This document shows, piece after piece, positions 6,345 to 9,853 of a stretch of DNA of 9,853 bases. This DNA comes from DASVBJ01 sp036375895 (GTDB lineage: Bacteria; Actinomycetota; Actinomycetes; JACCUZ01). The stretch is taken from positions 1 to 9,853 of the forward strand of contig DASVBJ010000031.1 in NCBI GenBank assembly GCA_036375895.1, given 5' to 3'. The position numbers and the translations under genes are program-made. Every line of letters starts with the position of its first letter. Positions within the stretch are counted from its first letter, which is position 1. The notes below the pieces were generated by a model, which saw only the letters and a list, made by a program, of their open reading frames with translations, ran no database searches and had not been told where the DNA came from.

Positions 6345-7133
6345 ATGACGAGCACGGAGAGTGACGGGGTACGCCTGGAGCGTGAGGGTGATCTTGCGGT
6401 CGTGACCCTGGCCCGCCCCGAGCGCCGCAACGCCCAGACGCCGGCGACCTGGCGGCGGCTCGCCGCCGTCGGGGCGGAGGTGCTGGACGGGGACGTGCGG
6501 GTGGTGATCCTGCGCGCCGAGGGCGTGTCGTTCTCGGCGGGGCTCGACCACGGCATGCTCCGGCCCGGCGGCATCGAGGGTGAGCCGTCGCTCGCCGACC
6601 TCGCGGCGCTGCCCGAGGACCAGCTCGACGCGCAGATCGCGACCTACCAGGAGGCGTTCACCTGGTGGCGGGACCAGCGCGTCGTCTCGGTCGCCGCCGT
6701 GCAGGGGCACGCAGTGGGCGCCGGCTTCCAGCTCGCCCTGGCCTGCGACCTGCGCATCCTCGCCACCGACGCGCAGCTGTCGATGCGCGAGCCGAACCTG
6801 GGCCTGGTGCCCGACCTCGGCGGCACCCGCCCGCTGGTCGACCTCGTCGGCTACCCGCGGGCGCTCGAGATCTGCGCCACCGAGCGATGGGTCCGGGCGG
6901 ACGAGGCCCGCACGCTGCGCCTGGCCGAGCTCGTCGTACCGCCGGAGGACCTCGATGCCGCCGCGCGGGACCTGGCCGCCGCGCTGCTCGCCGCTCCGGT
7001 CGGCGCCGTACGGGAGACCAAGGCCCTGCTGCGAGACGCGGTGGGGCGCGACTACGACGTCCAGCGGCAGGCCGAGCGCACCGCCCAGGGACGGCGGCTG
7101 CGCGTGATGGCCGCACTCATGAAGGGAAGCTGA
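6345..7133 (+). CDS. Enoyl-CoA hydratase/isomerase family protein
   Basis: This is a 262-residue crotonase-fold protein, normal length for the family, acting on acyl-CoA thioesters. The oxyanion-hole segments are SFSAGLD (62-68) and GHAVGAG (121-127). They are followed by FQLALACDLRI and by REPNLGLVPDLGG (148-160). Aligning by motif with rat enoyl-CoA hydratase as I recall it, the first catalytic glutamate (E144) is replaced by Q129, while the second (E164) is kept as E149. D157 sits 8 residues after E149, as in dienoyl-CoA isomerase. The reaction may therefore be isomerisation or another crotonase reaction rather than simple hydration. The ATG at 6345 has only a weak GGCGGG upstream, but no better start exists in frame. 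It follows the HTH gene by 67 bp, and its stop overlaps the next start by 1 nt (TGATG). Orthology to mycobacterial EchA12 is suggested by neighbourhood only. Confidence 0.9.
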   Translation: MTSTESDGVRLEREGDLAVVTLARPERRNAQTPATWRRLAAVGAEVLDGDVRVVILRAEGVSFSAGLDHGMLRPGGIEGEPSLADLAALPEDQLDAQIATYQEAFTWWRDQRVVSVAAVQGHAVGAGFQLALACDLRILATDAQLSMREPNLGLVPDLGGTRPLVDLVGYPRALEICATERWVRADEARTLRLAELVVPPEDLDAAARDLAAALLAAPVGAVRETKALLRDAVGRDYDVQRQAERTAQGRRLRVMAALMKGS

Positions 7134-8287
7134 TGGTCGACCTCGCCCTGTCGGACGAGCAGCAGGCGGTGCGCAAGGCGGTCCGGCAGTGGGTCGACGA
7201 GGTGGTGGTCCCGCACGCGGTGCGCAACGACCGCGAGGAACGCTTCCCGCAGGAGGCGCTCGACGGGCTGCGCGAGACGGGGTTCGTCGGGATGACCGTC
7301 CCCGAGCGGTACGGCGGGGGCGGCGCCGACCCGTTGACCTACTGCCTGTTCATCGAGGAGCTGAGCCGGGGCGACGCGAACGTGCGCTCGATCATGTCGG
7401 TGCACCTCGGCCTCGTCGCCGGGTCGGTCGACCGGTGGGGGAGCGAGGAGCAGAAGGCGCGCTGGCTGCCGCTCATGGCGACCGGCGAGGTGCTCGGGTG
7501 CTTCGGGCTGACCGAGCCGGACCACGGCTCCAACCCGGCCGACCTACGGGCGACTGCGGAGCCGCTCCCGGGCGGGGGCTGGCGCCTCAGCGGCCGGAAG
7601 GTGTTCATCACCAACGGCTCCATCGCCGGGGTGGCGCTGGTGATGGCCCGCACCGGCGGGCCCGGGGCGCGCGGGGTGTCGGCCTTCCTCGTCCCGACCG
7701 ACCGGCCCGGGTTCTCGGCGAGGCCGATCCACGGCAAGCTCGGGCTGCGCTCCTGCGACACCGCGGAGCTGGTGCTCGACGGGGTGGAAGTCGGGCCGGA
7801 GGCGCTGCTCGGCGGCGAGGGCGACGGCCTGAAGGTCGCGCTCTCGGCGCTCGACGACGGACGGATGTCGATCGCCGCGTCCTGCACCGGCATCGGCCAG
7901 GCCGCGCTGGACACGATGGTGGCGTACGCCGGGGCGCGCGAGCAGTTCGGCAAGCCCATCGCGGGCCACCAGCTCGTCCAGGAGCTCATCGCCGACGCGG
8001 CCGTCGACGTCGACGCGTCCCGGCTGCTCACCTGGGCGGTCGCCGACCTCAAGGCGCGCGGCGAGCGGTACTCCGTGGCCGCCTCGAAGGCCAAGCTGTT
8101 CGCAACCGAGGCGTCGGTGCGGGTCGCCAACTCCTGCATCCAGGTCCACGGCGGCTACGGCTACGTCGACGAGTACCCCGCAGCCAAGTACCTCCGGGAC
8201 GCCCGGGTGACGACCCTCTACGAGGGCACCAGCCAGATCCAGAAGCTCCTCATCGGCCGAGCGCTCACCGGCATCTCCGCGTTCTGA
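7133..8287 (+). CDS. Acyl-CoA dehydrogenase (flavoprotein)
   Basis: This 384-residue protein has the full acyl-CoA dehydrogenase layout: an N-terminal helical domain (1-118), a middle beta domain with the FAD-binding CFGLTEPDHGSN (123-134) and KVFITNG (156-162), and a C-terminal helical domain. R269 in AREQFGKPI, the QVHGGYGY motif (337-344) and the catalytic glutamate E364 in LYEGTSQIQ are all present. It should form the alpha,beta double bond of an acyl-CoA and pass electrons to ETF. The segment NVRSIMSVHLGLV (83-95) and the ending GRALTGISAF resemble glutaryl-CoA dehydrogenase, but other parts look like short-chain enzymes, so the substrate is open. The ATG overlaps the hydratase stop by 1 nt, and GAAGGGA precedes it, implying coupled translation and a shared substrate. 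Confidence 0.94.
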   Translation: MVDLALSDEQQAVRKAVRQWVDEVVVPHAVRNDREERFPQEALDGLRETGFVGMTVPERYGGGGADPLTYCLFIEELSRGDANVRSIMSVHLGLVAGSVDRWGSEEQKARWLPLMATGEVLGCFGLTEPDHGSNPADLRATAEPLPGGGWRLSGRKVFITNGSIAGVALVMARTGGPGARGVSAFLVPTDRPGFSARPIHGKLGLRSCDTAELVLDGVEVGPEALLGGEGDGLKVALSALDDGRMSIAASCTGIGQAALDTMVAYAGAREQFGKPIAGHQLVQELIADAAVDVDASRLLTWAVADLKARGERYSVAASKAKLFATEASVRVANSCIQVHGGYGYVDEYPAAKYLRDARVTTLYEGTSQIQKLLIGRALTGISAF

Positions 8288-8353
8288 AGATCCTTTGGAC
8301 GCCGACACACCGCCGCGTCGGCGTGTCTGGTGAGCTGGCGTCCAGTCGATCTT
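8287..8353 (+). terminator. Nested inverted repeat after the acyl-CoA dehydrogenase stop
   Basis: AAGATC (8287-8292) pairs with GATCTT (8348-8353), and TGGACGCC (8296-8303) pairs with GGCGTCCA (8337-8344), each separated from the other by 3 unpaired nt per side. Inside lies a second hairpin: either ACGCCGAC (8299-8306) with GTCGGCGT (8317-8324), competing with the outer arm, or GACAC (8304-8308) with GTGTC (8323-8327). The structure starts at the last base of the stop codon. There is no U-run after it. A strong Rho-independent-like terminator for the operon is the simplest reading. A small dispersed repeat is an alternative. Confidence 0.6.
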
Positions 8354-8495
8354 GACGGGGGAGCGGCGGCCGCATGTGTTCGCTCTGGGCGCACCTGTCG
8401 GGGCCACGGCGTACGGTCGAACCGGGAAGCGCGCACCGCACCTCGGTGTTGCCCCCCACGACGATGACCTGATCAAGGTGCCTGGGAGGCAGCCG
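8354..8495 (+). promoter_or_regulatory. Leader region of the ABC exporter
   Basis: This gap should hold the exporter promoter. TACGGT (8412-8417) is the best TANNNT -10, with no clear -35 at the right distance. TTGACG (8352-8357) overlaps the terminator arm and has only the poor TGTGTT (8375-8380) at 17-bp spacing. The ribosome-binding site GGGAGG (8484-8489) lies 6 nt before the GTG at 8496. A 32-codon frame runs inside the region and is listed separately. Confidence 0.35.
8374..8472 (+). CDS. Possible 32-residue small ORF upstream of the ABC exporter
   Basis: The frame starts with ATG at 8374 and stops with TGA at 8470-8472, 23 bp before the exporter start. GGGGGAG (8357-8363) lies 10 nt upstream, slightly far for a ribosome-binding site. 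The peptide begins MCSLWAHLSGPRRTVEPG and has no recognisable domain. Most codons end in G or C, but in DNA of this composition a chance frame of this length is expected now and then. If the TACGGT promoter is used, the start codon would lie upstream of the transcript and the ORF would not be translated. Low confidence. Confidence 0.2.
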   Translation: MCSLWAHLSGPRRTVEPGSAHRTSVLPPTTMT

Positions 8496-9853
8496 GTGTC
8501 GATGTCGCACGGACCGTGGATGGCGCTGCGCTCGCTGACCCGCGACGGTGAGGTCACGAAGAAGAAGCTCGCGCCCGGCACGGTGCGGCGCATCGCCGGC
8601 TACGCGCGGCCGTACAAGCGCGAGATCGGCATCTTCCTCGCCCTGGTGGTCTTCGACGCGGTGATCACCGTCGTCACGCCCCTGCTGTTCAAGGTGATCA
8701 TCGACACCGGGCTCGCGCCGCCCGGCCGGCGCGACATCGTCATCGGCGTGGCGGCCGCGATCGCCGGGCTCGCCGTGCTCGACGCAGCCCTCGGCCTGGT
8801 GCAGCGGTACTTCTCCGCCCGGGTGGGGGAGGGGTTGATCTACGACCTGCGCACCCAGGTGTTCGGTCACGTGCAGCGGATGCCGGTCGCGTTCTTCACC
8901 CGGGCCCAGACCGGCGCGCTCGTCAGCCGGCTCAACAGCGACGTGATCGGTGCCCAGCAGGCGATCACGTCGACGCTGTCGTCGGTGGTGTCCAACGTCG
9001 TCGGGCTGGTCCTCGTGATCGCGACGATGTTCTTCCTGTCGTGGCAGATCACCCTCGGCGCTCTGGTGCTGTTGCCCGTGTTCCTGCTGCCGGCCCGCTG
9101 GGTCGGCCGCAAGCTGCAGCACATCTCCCGCGAGGCCATGCAGCTCAACGCCGCGATGAGCACGACCATGACCGAGCGCTTCAACGTCGCCGGTGCGCTG
9201 CTGGTCAAGATCTTCGGCCGGCTCGACGACGAGTCGAGGCACTTCTCCGACAAGGCCGGGCGGGTCCGCGACATCGGCGTCACGCAGGCGATGTACGGCC
9301 GGGTGTTCTTCACCGGCCTCACCCTGGTGGCCGCGCTCGCCACCGCACTGGTCTACGGCGTGGGCGGCCTGCTGGTCATCGACGGCGGCCTGCAGATCGG
9401 CACGCTCGTCGCGCTGGCCGCCCTGCTCACCCGCCTGTACGGCCCGCTGACGGCGCTGTCCAACGTGCAGGTCGACGTGATGACCGCGCTGGTGAGCTTC
9501 GAGCGGGTCTTCGAGGTGCTCGACCTGCCCCCGATGGTCGACGACCGGCCGGGCGCCGAGCCGCTGCCTCGCGGCGCCACCGCCGTCGAGCTGCGCGATG
9601 TCTCCTTCCGCTACCCCCGGGCCGACGAGGTGTCGCTCGCCTCGCTGGAGGCGGTGGCCGTGCTCGACCAGGCGCCGAGCCAGCAGGTCCTGTACGACGT
9701 GTCCTTCCGGGTCGAGCCCGGCACCATGACCGCGCTGGTCGGTCCGTCGGGGGCGGGCAAGACCACCATCACCGGGCTGGTCTCCCGGCTCTACGACGTC
9801 ACCGGCGGCTCGGTGCTCGTCGGCGGACGGGACGTCCGCGACGTGACGCTGGA
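8496..9853 (+). CDS. ABC exporter, fused membrane and ATPase domains (3' end outside window)
   Basis: This is the first 452 codons of a half-transporter of the MsbA/LmrA-like type IV exporter class, cut by the window edge. Six membrane helices are visible at about 43-66, 80-104, 159-181, 184-205, 268-290 and 300-320. The intracellular loop with MPVAFFTRAQTGALVSRLNSD (129-149) is the usual coupling segment. The ATPase domain begins near 363. Its A-loop tyrosine is Y373 and its Walker A is GPSGAGKT (416-423). Between them lies an insert of roughly 20 residues (about 376-397, EVSLASLEAVAVLDQAPSQQ). GTG at 8496 is chosen because GGGAGG lies 6 nt upstream. In-frame ATGs at 8502 and 8520 are alternatives. 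The Q-loop, signature and Walker B lie beyond the window, so ATPase competence and the homo- or heterodimer question cannot be judged. The substrate is unknown. Confidence 0.92.
   Translation, partial: MSMSHGPWMALRSLTRDGEVTKKKLAPGTVRRIAGYARPYKREIGIFLALVVFDAVITVVTPLLFKVIIDTGLAPPGRRDIVIGVAAAIAGLAVLDAALGLVQRYFSARVGEGLIYDLRTQVFGHVQRMPVAFFTRAQTGALVSRLNSDVIGAQQAITSTLSSVVSNVVGLVLVIATMFFLSWQITLGALVLLPVFLLPARWVGRKLQHISREAMQLNAAMSTTMTERFNVAGALLVKIFGRLDDESRHFSDKAGRVRDIGVTQAMYGRVFFTGLTLVAALATALVYGVGGLLVIDGGLQIGTLVALAALLTRLYGPLTALSNVQVDVMTALVSFERVFEVLDLPPMVDDRPGAEPLPRGATAVELRDVSFRYPRADEVSLASLEAVAVLDQAPSQQVLYDVSFRVEPGTMTALVGPSGAGKTTITGLVSRLYDVTGGSVLVGGRDVRDVTL

Noticed and set aside
4861..6348. 495-codon plus-strand frame opposite the debranching gene
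   Set aside because: It has shadow composition, no domain, and covers the well-supported minus-strand glycosidase and the HTH gene in another frame.
8265..9242. 325-codon minus-strand frame opposite the ABC exporter
   Set aside because: It is rich in H, D, R and E without motifs, and mirrors the membrane-domain codons of a clear ABC exporter.

Overview
The window is very GC-rich, with a strong G/C preference at third codon positions, several GTG starts, short intergenic gaps and TANNNT-like -10 motifs. This suggests a high-GC actinobacterium. The protein styles would fit Nocardioidaceae or a related group, but no gene here fixes the genus. I see no rRNA, tRNA, CRISPR array, transposase or phage gene, and it reads as ordinary chromosome.

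Layout. (1) Minus strand, 1-1212: a small CxxC protein (1-249) downstream of a secreted or membrane-anchored zinc metallopeptidase of the YpfJ/PF04228 type (325-1212). (2) Plus strand, 1337-3960: an ABC-F ribosome-associated ATPase followed 11 bp later by an aldo/keto reductase. The ABC-F gene is preceded by a 22-codon reading frame (1272-1340) whose stop overlaps the ABC-F start as GTGA. (3) Minus strand, 3976-5940: a glycogen-debranching-type glycosidase, convergent with the reductase (15 bp between stops). (4) Plus strand, 6068-8287: a 69-residue helix-turn-helix protein, an enoyl-CoA hydratase/isomerase and an acyl-CoA dehydrogenase, the last two overlapping by 1 nt. (5) A nested inverted repeat (8287-8353) directly after the dehydrogenase stop, probably a terminator. 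(6) Plus strand, 8496 to the window end: the first 452 codons of an ABC exporter, cut off shortly after its Walker A motif.

How the parts fit. The ABC-F ATPase, the tiny HTH protein and the enoyl-CoA hydratase resemble a trio that I recall as neighbours in mycobacteria (Rv1472-Rv1473-Rv1473A). Here the reductase and the debranching enzyme lie between them. The hydratase and dehydrogenase are translationally coupled and probably act on the same acyl-CoA thioester.

No clearly new multi-gene system is visible. The best leads are the coding-like leader frame overlapping the ABC-F start, the active-site substitution in the hydratase-like protein, the long nested inverted repeat at 8287-8353, and the conserved but uncharacterised small HTH protein.
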